A stretch of 64,000 bases of DNA from Mycolicibacter engbaekii (GCF_002101585.1 NZ_LQOT01000069.1:186001-250000), one strand, 5' to 3'; positions 34,153-42,990 are shown, counted from the first letter of the stretch. The notes: generated by a model not told the origin, from the sequence alone. Numbers and translations are program-made.

Positions 34153-34938
34153 CTATGCGGTGATCGGTGTGCCGGCGGTGATCGAGGTGATGAATCCGCC
34201 GTCGACGAGAACGTCCTGGCCGGTGATCCATCCGGACGCCGGCGAAGCCAAGAAGTCGATGACCGGCACGATGTCGTCGACCCCGGCGTGTCGACCGACC
34301 GAGGCGCGCACGGTGTCGAGCATCTCTTTGCCCATCGACTGCTCGAAGTCGGGCAGGATCGGTGTCTCGACCGGGCCCGGACTCACCGTGTTCATCCGCA
34401 CGTCGAACTCGGCGCGGGCCGTCGCCGCCCGCCGCTTGGTGTAGAGGATCATCGCCTGCTTGGACGTGGTGTAGACCGGGAAAGCCGGATCCTGACCGGT
34501 CTGCCAGCGCAGCACCGCGTCGGCGTCGGTCGCCTCCAGCAGCCCGTTGAGCGTCTCGACGCGCTGCTCCCAGCCGAGCGCGGCCGTCGATGCCACCGCG
34601 ACCACCGCGCCGCCGCGGCGCAGGCGGGGCAGCATCGCTTCGGCCATCAGCCGCATCCCCAGGTAATTGATCGTGAGCACATCGGCGGCCGGTGCGGTTC
34701 CCGGCACGCCGGCGACGTGGGCCAGCACATCCCAGTCCGCCCCGATGCTCCCGGTGAACTCGGTGATGGCGGCGGCATCGCGCAGGTCGCAGCAGGCGTG
34801 CTGGGACGCCGGGGTGTCCTGCGGGCGCACGTCGACGGCCAGCACGTAGTCGCCGCGCCGGTGGAAGTGCGCGGCGGTTGCCGCGCCGATCCCCGAGCCG
34901 GCGCCCACGACCACGACTCTGCGTGGCGAGTTGTTCAT
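34153..34938 (-). CDS. SDR family oxidoreductase, 3-alpha-hydroxysteroid dehydrogenase-like
   Basis: 261-residue short-chain dehydrogenase. GAGSGIG (about 12-18) is the dinucleotide turn, AVDVRPQD suggests NAD(H), HVAGVPG replaces NNAG, and VYTTSKQAMI holds Tyr and Lys. A 25-residue insertion precedes the catalytic Tyr (WEQRVETLNGLLEATDADAV), and the C-terminus has WITGQDVLVDGGF. This insertion pattern is typical of 3-alpha-HSD/carbonyl reductase relatives. First gene of a pair with the P450 at 32857. Confidence 0.86.
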   Translation of the reverse strand: MNNSPRRVVVVGAGSGIGAATAAHFHRRGDYVLAVDVRPQDTPASQHACCDLRDAAAITEFTGSIGADWDVLAHVAGVPGTAPAADVLTINYLGMRLMAEAMLPRLRRGGAVVAVASTAALGWEQRVETLNGLLEATDADAVLRWQTGQDPAFPVYTTSKQAMILYTKRRAATARAEFDVRMNTVSPGPVETPILPDFEQSMGKEMLDTVRASVGRHAGVDDIVPVIDFLASPASGWITGQDVLVDGGFITSITAGTPITA

Positions 34939-34970
34939 CGCTCACCAGTCTTCCGGCGTACCCGAATAGG

Positions 34971-35036
34971 CGACAGTAAGCGTGACTGTAACGAATTCGG
35001 CGGCTACGGACAATGCTACGGTTGGCGCTACGGGAA
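34971..35036. promoter_or_regulatory. Divergent regulatory region with degenerate TetR half-sites
   Basis: CGACAGTAA (34971-34979) and TGACTGTAA (34983-34991) are strong half-sites separated by GCG but in the opposite arrangement to the consensus. CTACGGTTG, spacer GCG, CTACGGGAA at 35016-35036 gives about 12 of 18 matches in the normal arrangement. The region lies between SDR (start 34938) and beta-HAD-type dehydrogenase (start 35058). Confidence 0.4.
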
Positions 35037-35057
35037 AGCCGCCATGAGGAGCCGAGA

Positions 35058-35876
35058 ATGACCACAACAAGCCCGGTCGTCGGGTTCGTCGGAGCCGGCC
35101 AGATGGGTGAACCGATGGTTGTGCGCCTGGCCGACGCCGGATACCGGGTGCAGGTCTATGCCAGGCGGCCCGAGGTGCGCGATCGGCTTGCCGCCGCGGG
35201 TGCGGTGCCGGTGGATTCGGTGGCCGCGGTCGCCCGCGACGCCGGTGTGGTGATCAGCTGCCTGTTCTCCGACGCCCAACTGCTCGAGGTCGCCCGCGGT
35301 TCCGACGGCCTGTTGGCCAACGCCGCCCCCGGCACCGTCGTGGTCTCGCACACCACCGGAACGGTGAGCACCCTGACCACCTTGCTGGCGGAATACCCGA
35401 ACGGGCCGTTGCTGGTGGACGCACCGGTCAGCGGCGGCGCCCACGACATCGCCGCCGGCACACTGACGGTGCTGCTCGGCGGGCCCGACGACGCGGTGAC
35501 CCGGGCACGATCGGTGCTGGCGGCCTACGCCGACCCGATCATCACCACCGGAGAGCTGGGCACCGCACTCAACCTTAAGCTGATCAACAACGTGCTGTTC
35601 GCCGCCAACGCCCAACTGGTGGCCGCCGCGGTCGAACTGGCCGGCAATCTCGGGGTACGCGACACGAGCCTGTTCGAGGCGCTGTCCCACTGCAGCGGCG
35701 GCAGTCGGGCGGCCGGTTATGTGCAGTCCGCCGGCGGGGTGGAGAAGTTCGGAAAGGTGGTGGCGCCCTTCATGCGCAAGGACGTCGCGGCCTGTATCGA
35801 GGCCGCCGCCGACCGAGGCGTGGACCTGGGGCAGCTGCGGACCGTGGCCGAGAACGGGCCGTTGGACCTGTCGTGA
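35058..35876 (+). CDS. NAD(P)-dependent beta-hydroxyacid dehydrogenase family protein
   Basis: 272-residue member of the 3-hydroxyisobutyrate dehydrogenase/6-phosphogluconate-like family. GAGQMG (12-17) begins the Rossmann fold. DAPVSGGAHDIAAGTLTVL is the substrate-binding signature, and NLKLINNVLF provides the catalytic Lys. It oxidises a short beta-hydroxyacid or reduces the matching semialdehyde; the paired aldehyde dehydrogenase overlapping by 4 bases supports aldehyde/acid chemistry. ATG at 35058 after GAGGAG. Confidence 0.86.
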   Translation: MTTTSPVVGFVGAGQMGEPMVVRLADAGYRVQVYARRPEVRDRLAAAGAVPVDSVAAVARDAGVVISCLFSDAQLLEVARGSDGLLANAAPGTVVVSHTTGTVSTLTTLLAEYPNGPLLVDAPVSGGAHDIAAGTLTVLLGGPDDAVTRARSVLAAYADPIITTGELGTALNLKLINNVLFAANAQLVAAAVELAGNLGVRDTSLFEALSHCSGGSRAAGYVQSAGGVEKFGKVVAPFMRKDVAACIEAAADRGVDLGQLRTVAENGPLDLS

Positions 35877-37321
35877 CCACCGACCTGGCGGATCTGCTGG
35901 AGCGGCAACGCAAGGCGTTCGTCGCCGACGGGCCGCCCAGCGTCGCCGTCCGGCGCCACCGCATCGACCGGCTGGTGGCGATGGTGCTCGACAACATCGA
36001 CGCCTTCACCGAGGCGATGGAGCAGGACTTCGGCACCCGGTCGCGGGCGGCGTCGCTGGCCACCGAGATGGTCGGCATGATCCCGGTGATCGAGCACACC
36101 CGATCGAACCTCAAGAAATGGATGCGGTCCGGGAAGCTGATGCGGGCGGCCCGCCTGGTCGGGCTGCGCGCCGAAGTGCAGCCCAGTCCGCTCGGCGTGG
36201 TGGGCATCATCGGCCCGTGGAACTTCCCGCTGCAACTGGTGGTGGTACCCGCGGCGGCGGCCTTCGCGGCCGGCAACCGGGTGATGATCAAGATGTCCGA
36301 GATCACCGCGCGCACCGGCGAACTGATGCGGCAGCTGGCGCCGGACTACTTTGCCGAGGATGAACTGGCCGTCGTCACCGGCGGCGCGGACGTGGCCGCA
36401 GCCTTTGCCGGACTGCCCTTCGATCACCTGTTCTTCACCGGGTCGCCGGCGGTCGGGGCGCTGGTGCAACGCGCCGCCGCCGACAACCTGGTCCCGGTGA
36501 CTCTGGAGTTGGGCGGCAAGAACCCGGTGGTGGTGGCACCCGACGCCGATATCACGCGATCGGCACGGCGCATTGCCTCGGCACGTATGGTCAACGGCGG
36601 CCAGGTCTGTGTCTGCCCGGACTATGTGCTGGTCCCCGAACGCGACGTCGACGCCTTCGTCGACGTGGCCCGAGCGACGCTGCGGGAGATGTTCCCGACG
36701 ATCCTGGCCAACCCGGACTACTGCTCGAGTGTCAACGACGCCAACTTCGACCGGGTGGTGGGACTGATCGACGACGCCCGGCGCCGCGGCGCGGTCGTGG
36801 AGGCCGTCGCGCCCGACGGCGAAGTGTTGCCGGACAGGGCATCCCGCAAGATCGCCCCCACCATCGTGCGTGACGTCGACGCGAGCATGGCCATCGCCGA
36901 CGAGGAGATCTTCGGCCCGGTGCTGATGGTGCAGGGCTACCGCGGGCTCGACGACGCGATCGAGACGATCAATGCGCGCCCGGCCCCGTTGGTGGCCTAC
37001 TGGTTCGGACCCGGTGGCAGGGACTTCCGAGAGTTCGTGCGGCGCACCAGAAGCGGCGGTGTGGCCCGCAACGACTTCGCGGCGCAGATGGTGCCGTCCG
37101 GAGCACCGTTCGGTGGGGTGGGCCGCAGCGGCATGGGCGCCTACCACGGCAAGGCCGGCTTCGACGCGTTCAGTCACTACCGGACCGTGGTCGGCTCGGA
37201 TCTGCCGTTCAGCCTGACCGGCAGTGCCGCACCGCCGTTCAAACCCGGGATGCAGCGCTATACCGACACCATGCTGCGCCGGGCGCGCAACAAGGCCCGG
37301 CGGCGGCTGAAACGGGGTTAG
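35873..37321 (+). CDS. Aldehyde dehydrogenase, coniferyl-aldehyde-dehydrogenase-like
   Basis: 482-residue aldehyde dehydrogenase of the short, coniferyl aldehyde/class-3-like group. GPWNFPLQL begins the cofactor region, FFTGSPAVG is the Rossmann turn, Glu212 in ELGGK the base, and Cys246 in NGGQVCVCPDY the nucleophile. The C-terminal tail is strongly basic (about 25 residues ending RNKARRRLKRG), which may contact membrane or nucleic acid (inference). GTG start overlaps the upstream TGA. Its stop overlaps the convergent acyl-CoA synthetase stop by 4 bases. Confidence 0.9.
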   Translation: MTTDLADLLERQRKAFVADGPPSVAVRRHRIDRLVAMVLDNIDAFTEAMEQDFGTRSRAASLATEMVGMIPVIEHTRSNLKKWMRSGKLMRAARLVGLRAEVQPSPLGVVGIIGPWNFPLQLVVVPAAAAFAAGNRVMIKMSEITARTGELMRQLAPDYFAEDELAVVTGGADVAAAFAGLPFDHLFFTGSPAVGALVQRAAADNLVPVTLELGGKNPVVVAPDADITRSARRIASARMVNGGQVCVCPDYVLVPERDVDAFVDVARATLREMFPTILANPDYCSSVNDANFDRVVGLIDDARRRGAVVEAVAPDGEVLPDRASRKIAPTIVRDVDASMAIADEEIFGPVLMVQGYRGLDDAIETINARPAPLVAYWFGPGGRDFREFVRRTRSGGVARNDFAAQMVPSGAPFGGVGRSGMGAYHGKAGFDAFSHYRTVVGSDLPFSLTGSAAPPFKPGMQRYTDTMLRRARNKARRRLKRG

Positions 37322-38967
37322 CCCTGCTCGGCCTGTTCCCGCGCCCACCGGTAGTCGGCCTTGCCGGCCGGGCTGCGCACGATGACGGGGCGGAACACGA
37401 CCGCCTTGGGCAGCTTGTAACGCGCCAGCGACCCACCCGCGTGCTCGATGAGTTCGGCGGCGGTGGCAGCGGCACCTTCGGTCAGCGCCACCACGGCCAC
37501 CACCTCCTGGCCCCAACGCTCACTGGGCCGGCCGGCGACCACCACGTCGACCACCGCCGGATGTGAGGCCAGTGCCGATTCGACCTCTTCGGCGAAGATC
37601 TTCTCCCCGCCGGAGTTGATCGTCACCGAATCCCGGCCCAGCAACTCGATCGAGCCGTCGTCCAGGTGCCGGGCCCGATCGCCCGGGACCGCGCAGCGCA
37701 CGCCGTCGATCACCGGGAACGTCGCCGCGGTCTTGGCGGCATCTCCCTTGTAACCCAATGGGACATAACCGCGCTGGCCGAGCCAGCCCAGTCCGTCGTG
37801 GCCGGGTTCGAGCACGTGGCTGAGGTCTTCGGCCACCACGCAGGTGTCCGGGCCGCCGGCGAAGGTGCCCGTCGAGACCGCCCCGGATGTCGACATGTGC
37901 CGCATCTGGGCGCCGGTCTCCGAGGAGCCGACTCCATCGATCACCATCGCCCCGGGCAGAGTCTCCACGATCTGTTGCTTGACGTAGGGGGTCAGCAGCG
38001 CGCCGCCGTTGGCCACCACCATCAGCGACGAGACGTCGGCGTCGCCCTTGCGGATCGCGTCGAGCAGCGGCCGGGCCATCGCGTCACCGACCACGGTCAC
38101 CGACAGCACCTTCTCGCGCTCGATGGCGCGGACCACGTCGTCGGCGTCGAAATGGTCGACCACCGAGGGGAAGACCAGGGTCTGGCCGGTGTTGAGCGCG
38201 GTCATCACCGCCCACTGCGCGGCGCCGTGGATCAGCGGCGGCAGGATCATCAGCTTGACGCCCGGGTTCTCGGTGGCCGGCCCGACGATGTCGTCGATGC
38301 AGCTGACCTCCTGGGCGGTCATCAGGTTGCGGCCGCCGAACGAGCCCATGAAGATGTCGTGCTGACGCCACAGCACACCCTTGGGCATCCCGGTGGTGCC
38401 GCCGGTGTAGAGCACATACAGGTCGTCGGGGTCCGGCTGTACCGGCGGCGGCTGCGGGGAGCTTTCGGCGAGCGCGGTCTCGTAGTCGACCGCCCCGTCG
38501 AGCAGCGCGTTGCCGGAGTCGTCGGCGATCTGGATGAGCACCTTCAGCTGCGGCAGCTCGGGCAGCACCTCGGCCAGGGTGGGGGCGAACGCGGCGTGAT
38601 ACACCAGTGCGGTGGCGCCGGAATCGGCCAGCAGGTAGGCCAATTCGTTCTTCACATAGCGGTAGTTGACGTTGAACGGCGCCACCCGCGCGGCGAAACT
38701 GCCCAGCAGGGTCTCGATGAACTCGTTGCCGTTGTAGGCGTAGATCCCCAGCAGATCCTGGCCGGTCTCGTGCTGGGACAGCTCCGACCGGGGGGTGTGA
38801 CATCCCAGTCCCCGCGCGTGCAGATACGACGCCAGCCGATTCGACCGTTCCACGATCTGGGCGTAGGTGAAGCGACGGTCGCCCTGGACGATCAGATCGC
38901 GGTCGGGAATCGCGGCGGCCACCGCGGCGGTGACCTCCGGCACGGTGAACTGGGTCAGGGGCGCCAC
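37318..38967 (-). CDS. AMP-dependent acyl-CoA synthetase (FadD19-like)
   Basis: 549-residue acyl-CoA synthetase. YTGGTTGMPKG (187-197) is the phosphate loop, GVGSSETG the A5-type motif, PGDRARHLDDGS the ribose-binding part, and SPAGKADYRWARE the C-terminal lysine motif. Length and the NVNYRYVKNELAYLLADS segment match FadD19 of steroid side-chain activation. It is a paralogue of the 8738 enzyme, so the island has two related CoA ligases, perhaps for two acid intermediates. GTG start at 38967; GAGGAG is 11 bases upstream, inside the interrupted small ORF. Confidence 0.88.
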   Translation of the reverse strand: MAPLTQFTVPEVTAAVAAAIPDRDLIVQGDRRFTYAQIVERSNRLASYLHARGLGCHTPRSELSQHETGQDLLGIYAYNGNEFIETLLGSFAARVAPFNVNYRYVKNELAYLLADSGATALVYHAAFAPTLAEVLPELPQLKVLIQIADDSGNALLDGAVDYETALAESSPQPPPVQPDPDDLYVLYTGGTTGMPKGVLWRQHDIFMGSFGGRNLMTAQEVSCIDDIVGPATENPGVKLMILPPLIHGAAQWAVMTALNTGQTLVFPSVVDHFDADDVVRAIEREKVLSVTVVGDAMARPLLDAIRKGDADVSSLMVVANGGALLTPYVKQQIVETLPGAMVIDGVGSSETGAQMRHMSTSGAVSTGTFAGGPDTCVVAEDLSHVLEPGHDGLGWLGQRGYVPLGYKGDAAKTAATFPVIDGVRCAVPGDRARHLDDGSIELLGRDSVTINSGGEKIFAEEVESALASHPAVVDVVVAGRPSERWGQEVVAVVALTEGAAATAAELIEHAGGSLARYKLPKAVVFRPVIVRSPAGKADYRWAREQAEQG

Positions 38968-39170
38968 GTGTGCATCAACTCCTCGGTGGTGGTGATCGTC
39001 GCCAGCAGGGACAGCGTGTTGTCGATGATGGCAGCACCGTACTAGGCGGGTACGCCGGCCACCGCGTCGCGGGGTGGCACCACCCGGTAGCCGGCGTTGA
39101 CCGCATCCATGACCAGGTTCGGGATCGCGGTGTGCGCGGGCGCCGCCAGTTCCGGCAGCGGCATCCTCAT
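38955..39170 (-). pseudogene. Small ORF interrupted by an in-frame amber codon
   Basis: ATG at 39170 begins a 42-codon frame (MRMPLPELAAPAHTAIPNLV onward) that ends in TAG at 39044-39042. The same frame continues for 28 more codons (YGAAIIDNTLSLLATITTTE onward) to TGA at 38957-38955. Both parts have the GC-rich third positions of real genes here. One base separates its ATG from the Rieske stop (TGAcATG), and its end overlaps the acyl-CoA synthetase start by 13 bases. Either a 71-residue protein inactivated by one nonsense change, a sequencing error, or two short products. No homologue recognised. Confidence 0.5.
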
Positions 39171-39171
39171 G

Positions 39172-40167
39172 TCAGTGCGGCGGCACGTCGTAGAACTGCG
39201 TCGCCCATTTCCGCAACGTCATAAACGGCTTTGCGTCGACCTTCGACAATGCCGGATTCTCGATGTAGCGCTGATAACGCCAGATGCCCAGGTCGTCTTC
39301 GACGGTGGACAGGAACTGCTTCTCCACCCGTTCCCGCACCTCCTCCGGCGGGGCCTCGGACTCGTCTCCGGGCAGTCGCGGCCACCAGATCGAATAGAAC
39401 AGATCCGAGCGGCCCTCGTCGACCGGCGTGCAGGTGAAGATCAGCCGGTGCTGTTGCACGCCCTCGAAGATGCTGATCGCCCCGCCCAGCCCGAACAGGT
39501 GGGAGTGGAAGCGCAGCGCCATCTGTTCCGGGTCGTCGGCGCGTGCGTCGGGAAAGCCGGCGACGAAATGCCACTCCTGGTCGGCCATCTCCCACTCGAG
39601 CAGTTGCGGCGTCACGCTGGCATGGTGCACGTACTGGAAATGTGCACTGTCCGCGGCGTTCTCGGCGACGATCTGCGGGTGCACCGGTTCACCCTCCAGG
39701 CGCCGGGAGAACTCCGGGTAGGCCCGGTAGTAGTCCCGCGGCCCGGTGGTGAACTGCGGGAACTTGCCGAAGATATCGGGCATCTCCCAAGTCGGTTCCG
39801 CGCCGTCGGGGTGATGCCAGATGAACACGCAGCCGTGTTGCTCGAGCACCGGGTAGACCCGAAGTCGCAACGCCTTGTTGGGCCGGTCGGGCTGGTAGGG
39901 GATGAATTTGTTGCACCCGTCGGGGCCCCACTGCCAGCCGTGGAACGGGCATTCGACGCGGTCGGCGACGACCTTGCCGCCTTGGCCCAGGTGGGCGCCC
40001 AGGTGCTTGCAGTGCGCCTCCATGACGTGCAGGCCGCCGGTGTCGTCCCGGTAGGCGACCAGGTCTTCGCCGAAGTAGTGCAGGGCGCGGGTCCGGCCGG
40101 CGACGAACTCCGGTGACCAGCCGATCATGAACCAGCCGGTGACCTTCCAGGTGAATGGAACCTTCAT
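39172..40167 (-). CDS. Rieske-type oxygenase, KshA-like
   Basis: 331-residue oxygenase component. Cys53 and His55 in AHCKHLGAH with Cys73 and His76 in ECPFHGWQW ligate the Rieske [2Fe-2S] cluster. NAADSAHFQYVHHA supplies the mononuclear iron histidines and bridging Asp. Size and layout match 3-ketosteroid 9-alpha-hydroxylase oxygenase (KshA) relatives, which hydroxylate alicyclic rings; a reductase partner is not encoded here. The start at 40167 follows GGAGG by 7 bases; the longer frame would cross the promoter. Divergent from the BVMO gene. Confidence 0.9.
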   Translation of the reverse strand: MKVPFTWKVTGWFMIGWSPEFVAGRTRALHYFGEDLVAYRDDTGGLHVMEAHCKHLGAHLGQGGKVVADRVECPFHGWQWGPDGCNKFIPYQPDRPNKALRLRVYPVLEQHGCVFIWHHPDGAEPTWEMPDIFGKFPQFTTGPRDYYRAYPEFSRRLEGEPVHPQIVAENAADSAHFQYVHHASVTPQLLEWEMADQEWHFVAGFPDARADDPEQMALRFHSHLFGLGGAISIFEGVQQHRLIFTCTPVDEGRSDLFYSIWWPRLPGDESEAPPEEVRERVEKQFLSTVEDDLGIWRYQRYIENPALSKVDAKPFMTLRKWATQFYDVPPH

Positions 40168-40188
40168 CGCGTTTCCTCCCGCGGCGTC

Positions 40189-40209
40189 TAACTGAATAAC
40201 GTACCGTAA
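40189..40209. promoter_or_regulatory. Candidate TetR-type operator between Rieske and BVMO genes
   Basis: TAACTGAAT, spacer AAC, GTACCGTAA: about 13 of 18 consensus positions. An alternative register starting at GTACCGTAA (40201) scores similarly. The site is 22 bases from the Rieske start and 46 from the BVMO start. Confidence 0.45.
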
Positions 40210-40254
40210 ACCCATCGATAGGAATACCCGTCAGTCCGGGAAGGCGGCCGCACG

Positions 40255-41868
40255 ATGACCGAGGCCCTCGACGCGGTGATCGTCGGCGCTGGGTTCTCCG
40301 GCCTGTACACGCTGCACTACCTGCGCGAACGGGGAATCCGCGCCCGCGTGCTGGAGGCCGCCGGCGACGTCGGCGGAACCTGGCTGGTCAACCGGTATCC
40401 GGGTGCGCGCTGCGATATCGAAAGCATCGAATACTCCTACAGCTTCTCCGACGAGATCCAGCAGGAGTGGTGCTGGACCGAAACGATGCCGGCCCAACCC
40501 GAGATCCTGGCCTACCTGCGGTTCGTCGCCGACCGGCTCGACCTGCGCCGCGACATCGCCTTCGACACCGAGGTCACCGCGCTCAGCTTCGACGAGCACG
40601 ACGCCGCATGGCGGGTGCAGACCGCGGCGGGGGAGTGCTACGCCGCGTCCTTCGTCGTCGCGGCCACCGGGATTCTGTCGGTGCCGCTGCAACCCGACAT
40701 CGCCGGAATCGAGGACTTCGCCGGCACCTCGCTGCACACCAGCCGATGGCCCGAAGCGGGCTGTGAACTGGCCGGCCGACGGGTCGGGGTGATCGGTACC
40801 GGATCCACCGGTGTCCAGCTGATCCCGGTGGTCGCCCGAGAAGCCGCACAGCTGTACGTCTTTCAGCGTTCGGCGGCCTACACGCTGCCGTGGCAGGTCC
40901 GCCCGTTCGCGCCGGGTGAACTCGACGAACTCAAAGCGGACTACGACACGATCCGTGCCGCGCAACGCGAACACCCGGTGGGCGCCGCGCGTCTCTCGGC
41001 GTTCTCGGTGCTGCTCGACATGCTCAGCCGCCCGCCGCTGAAGTCCGCCAGCCGTGAAGACCAACTGCGCGCCATCGACGAACACGGCGTGCTGGGGGCG
41101 CTCAACTGGGGCGATCTCTTCTTCGACATCGAGGCCAATCAGCGGGCCACCCGGCTCTACGGCGAGGCCATCGCCCGGATTGTGCACGACCCCGAGACGG
41201 CGGCCGCGTTGGTGCCCACCCATCCGTTCGCCTGCAAACGGCCGATCATCGACCAGGGCTACTTCGAGACGTTCAACCGCGACAACGTCAACCTGGTCGA
41301 CCTGCGGCATGAACCGATCGAACAGGTGACACCGTTCGGGATCCGCACCAGCCGAGATGATTACGACCTCGACGTGATCATCTACGCCACCGGGTTCGAC
41401 GCCATGACCGGGGCGCTGTCCCGGATCGACGTCCGCGGCCGGGACGGGGTGTCGCTGCGTCAGACCTGGGCCGACCAGGGCCCGGTATCCTATCTGGGAT
41501 TGCAGGTGGCCGGGTTCCCCAACCTGTTCACCGTTCAGGGGCCGGGGAGTCCCAGTGCGGCCACGAATTTCGTCGCCGCACTCGAGCAACACGTGGAGTG
41601 GATCGGTGACTGCATCGCCGATCTGCGGGCGAGGGGAGTGCGGACCATCGAGGCGTCGCCGGCCGCCCAAGACGACTGGATCGAGCACACCACCGCGCTG
41701 GTCGCACCGACCGTGCTGGCGCACCCGACCTGCAGTTCCTGGTACAACGGCGGCAACGTGCCCGGCAAGAAACGGATGTACATGGGCTACACCGGCGGTA
41801 TCCCGGAATACCGCCGGCGCTGCGCGGAGATCGCCGCCGCCGGCTACACCGGATTCCGGCTCGGGTGA
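40255..41868 (+). CDS. Baeyer-Villiger-type flavin monooxygenase
   Basis: 537-residue class B flavoprotein monooxygenase inserting an oxygen atom next to a ketone. GAGFSG (11-16) binds FAD, and GTGSTG (181-186) binds NADPH. The type I BVMO fingerprint FAGTSLHTSRWP (155-166) is intact. YPGARCDIESIEYSYSF is characteristic of the cyclohexanone monooxygenase branch. This suggests conversion of a cyclic or side-chain ketone into a lactone or ester. The alpha/beta hydrolase encoded 3 bases downstream could open that ester. Confidence 0.93.
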   Translation: MTEALDAVIVGAGFSGLYTLHYLRERGIRARVLEAAGDVGGTWLVNRYPGARCDIESIEYSYSFSDEIQQEWCWTETMPAQPEILAYLRFVADRLDLRRDIAFDTEVTALSFDEHDAAWRVQTAAGECYAASFVVAATGILSVPLQPDIAGIEDFAGTSLHTSRWPEAGCELAGRRVGVIGTGSTGVQLIPVVAREAAQLYVFQRSAAYTLPWQVRPFAPGELDELKADYDTIRAAQREHPVGAARLSAFSVLLDMLSRPPLKSASREDQLRAIDEHGVLGALNWGDLFFDIEANQRATRLYGEAIARIVHDPETAAALVPTHPFACKRPIIDQGYFETFNRDNVNLVDLRHEPIEQVTPFGIRTSRDDYDLDVIIYATGFDAMTGALSRIDVRGRDGVSLRQTWADQGPVSYLGLQVAGFPNLFTVQGPGSPSAATNFVAALEQHVEWIGDCIADLRARGVRTIEASPAAQDDWIEHTTALVAPTVLAHPTCSSWYNGGNVPGKKRMYMGYTGGIPEYRRRCAEIAAAGYTGFRLG

Positions 41869-41871
41869 TCG

Positions 41872-42990
41872 ATGATGGCCACGACGCACCGCGTGCCGCA
41901 GATCCTGCGTGGTCTGACCGGGGTGCTGCCCCGTTCGCTGGACGCACTGCGCTCTTCGGCGGACTGGCCCGGGGTCTCACCGCGCGGTGCACGCCAACTC
42001 GGTGAGGTGGTCGCCGACGAGCTCACCTTGACCGCGATGACCCTGCTGGCCCCGGCGCCCGTCCTCGGGCGGCCGCTGAGTGCCTGCGTCGCGGCCGCCG
42101 ATGAACTGTCGGCGTTGGGCATCGACGGCGCACATACCGCGCCGCAACCGTTGCAGGAGAAGTCAATCCGGTCGCATCGGTTCGGTCGACTGAGCTATCA
42201 GCGGCTGATCTTCGACCACGATCCGCTGCTGCCCGCAACCTTGCAGGCCGAAGGCCTTGGCGGGCCGGCGTCCGCGGCGGTACACCTGTATCAACACCAC
42301 CACGACGCCGCGCGGCCCTGGCTGGTGTGGGTGCACGGGGCGGGCCAGGGCGGCGGGCCGGATCTGCTGGTGGCACGGGCGCAGCGACTGCACCGGCTGG
42401 GGTTCAACGTGGCGTTGCCGATCCAGCCCGGTCACGGGCCGCGTCGCCATGCCTGGCCCGCCTACCCCGGCCACGATCCACTGGCCAACGTCGCCGGCAT
42501 GATGCGGGCCATCTCCGAGGTGCGCGCGGTGGTGCGCTGGCTGCGTCCGCAGGCCAGCGCTCTGGCGGTGTCGGGCATCTCGCTGGGCAGTCCGGTGGCC
42601 GCCCTGGTGTCGCATCTGGAACCCGATGTCGACGCGGTCGCGGTCTACACCCCGATCGCCGGGCTCAACGCGATGGTGGGACATCACCTGTGGCGCTGGG
42701 GTGCCGCGGGCGAGTCGGTCGGACAGGCGCTGAGCTCGTCGACCGCGACCGCCCTGATGTCGGTGGTCGACCTGCTGGCCGCCGTTCCCGCGCCGCCCGC
42801 TGAACGTCGGCTGATCGTGGCCGCACGCAACGACCGGATGGCCTATCCCGAGACCGCCGTGGCGCTGCAGCAACGCTGGGGCGGCCGACTGTTCTGGCAC
42901 GACGGCGGACACGTGGGACACATCTTCTCGCGGCGGGCCCAGGCGGAGACGGAACGGTTCCTGACACAGATGATGGGAGGTACCCGGTGA
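41872..42990 (+). CDS. Alpha/beta hydrolase
   Basis: 372-residue alpha/beta hydrolase. WVHGAGQGG is the oxyanion region, Ser237 in GISLGS the nucleophile, and His in WHDGGHVGH the catalytic base. The N-terminal 100 residues are a poorly conserved cap-like extension (LLAPAPVLGRPLSACVAAAD). Being directly downstream of the BVMO, a lactone or ester hydrolase role is likely (inference). Two ATG codons (41872 and 41875) are possible starts; no strong ribosome site precedes them, so translation may be coupled to the BVMO. Confidence 0.84.
   Translation: MMATTHRVPQILRGLTGVLPRSLDALRSSADWPGVSPRGARQLGEVVADELTLTAMTLLAPAPVLGRPLSACVAAADELSALGIDGAHTAPQPLQEKSIRSHRFGRLSYQRLIFDHDPLLPATLQAEGLGGPASAAVHLYQHHHDAARPWLVWVHGAGQGGGPDLLVARAQRLHRLGFNVALPIQPGHGPRRHAWPAYPGHDPLANVAGMMRAISEVRAVVRWLRPQASALAVSGISLGSPVAALVSHLEPDVDAVAVYTPIAGLNAMVGHHLWRWGAAGESVGQALSSSTATALMSVVDLLAAVPAPPAERRLIVAARNDRMAYPETAVALQQRWGGRLFWHDGGHVGHIFSRRAQAETERFLTQMMGGTR

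Noticed and set aside
5721..35000. SDR genes as mycofactocin-dependent nicotinoproteins
   Set aside because: None shows the N-terminal and insert features that I associate with the mycofactocin-coupled SDR subfamily; all look like ordinary classical or extended SDRs.
35717..37516. Minus-strand open frame of 599 codons
   Set aside because: Antisense to the coniferyl-type aldehyde dehydrogenase, whose catalytic Glu and Cys are intact.
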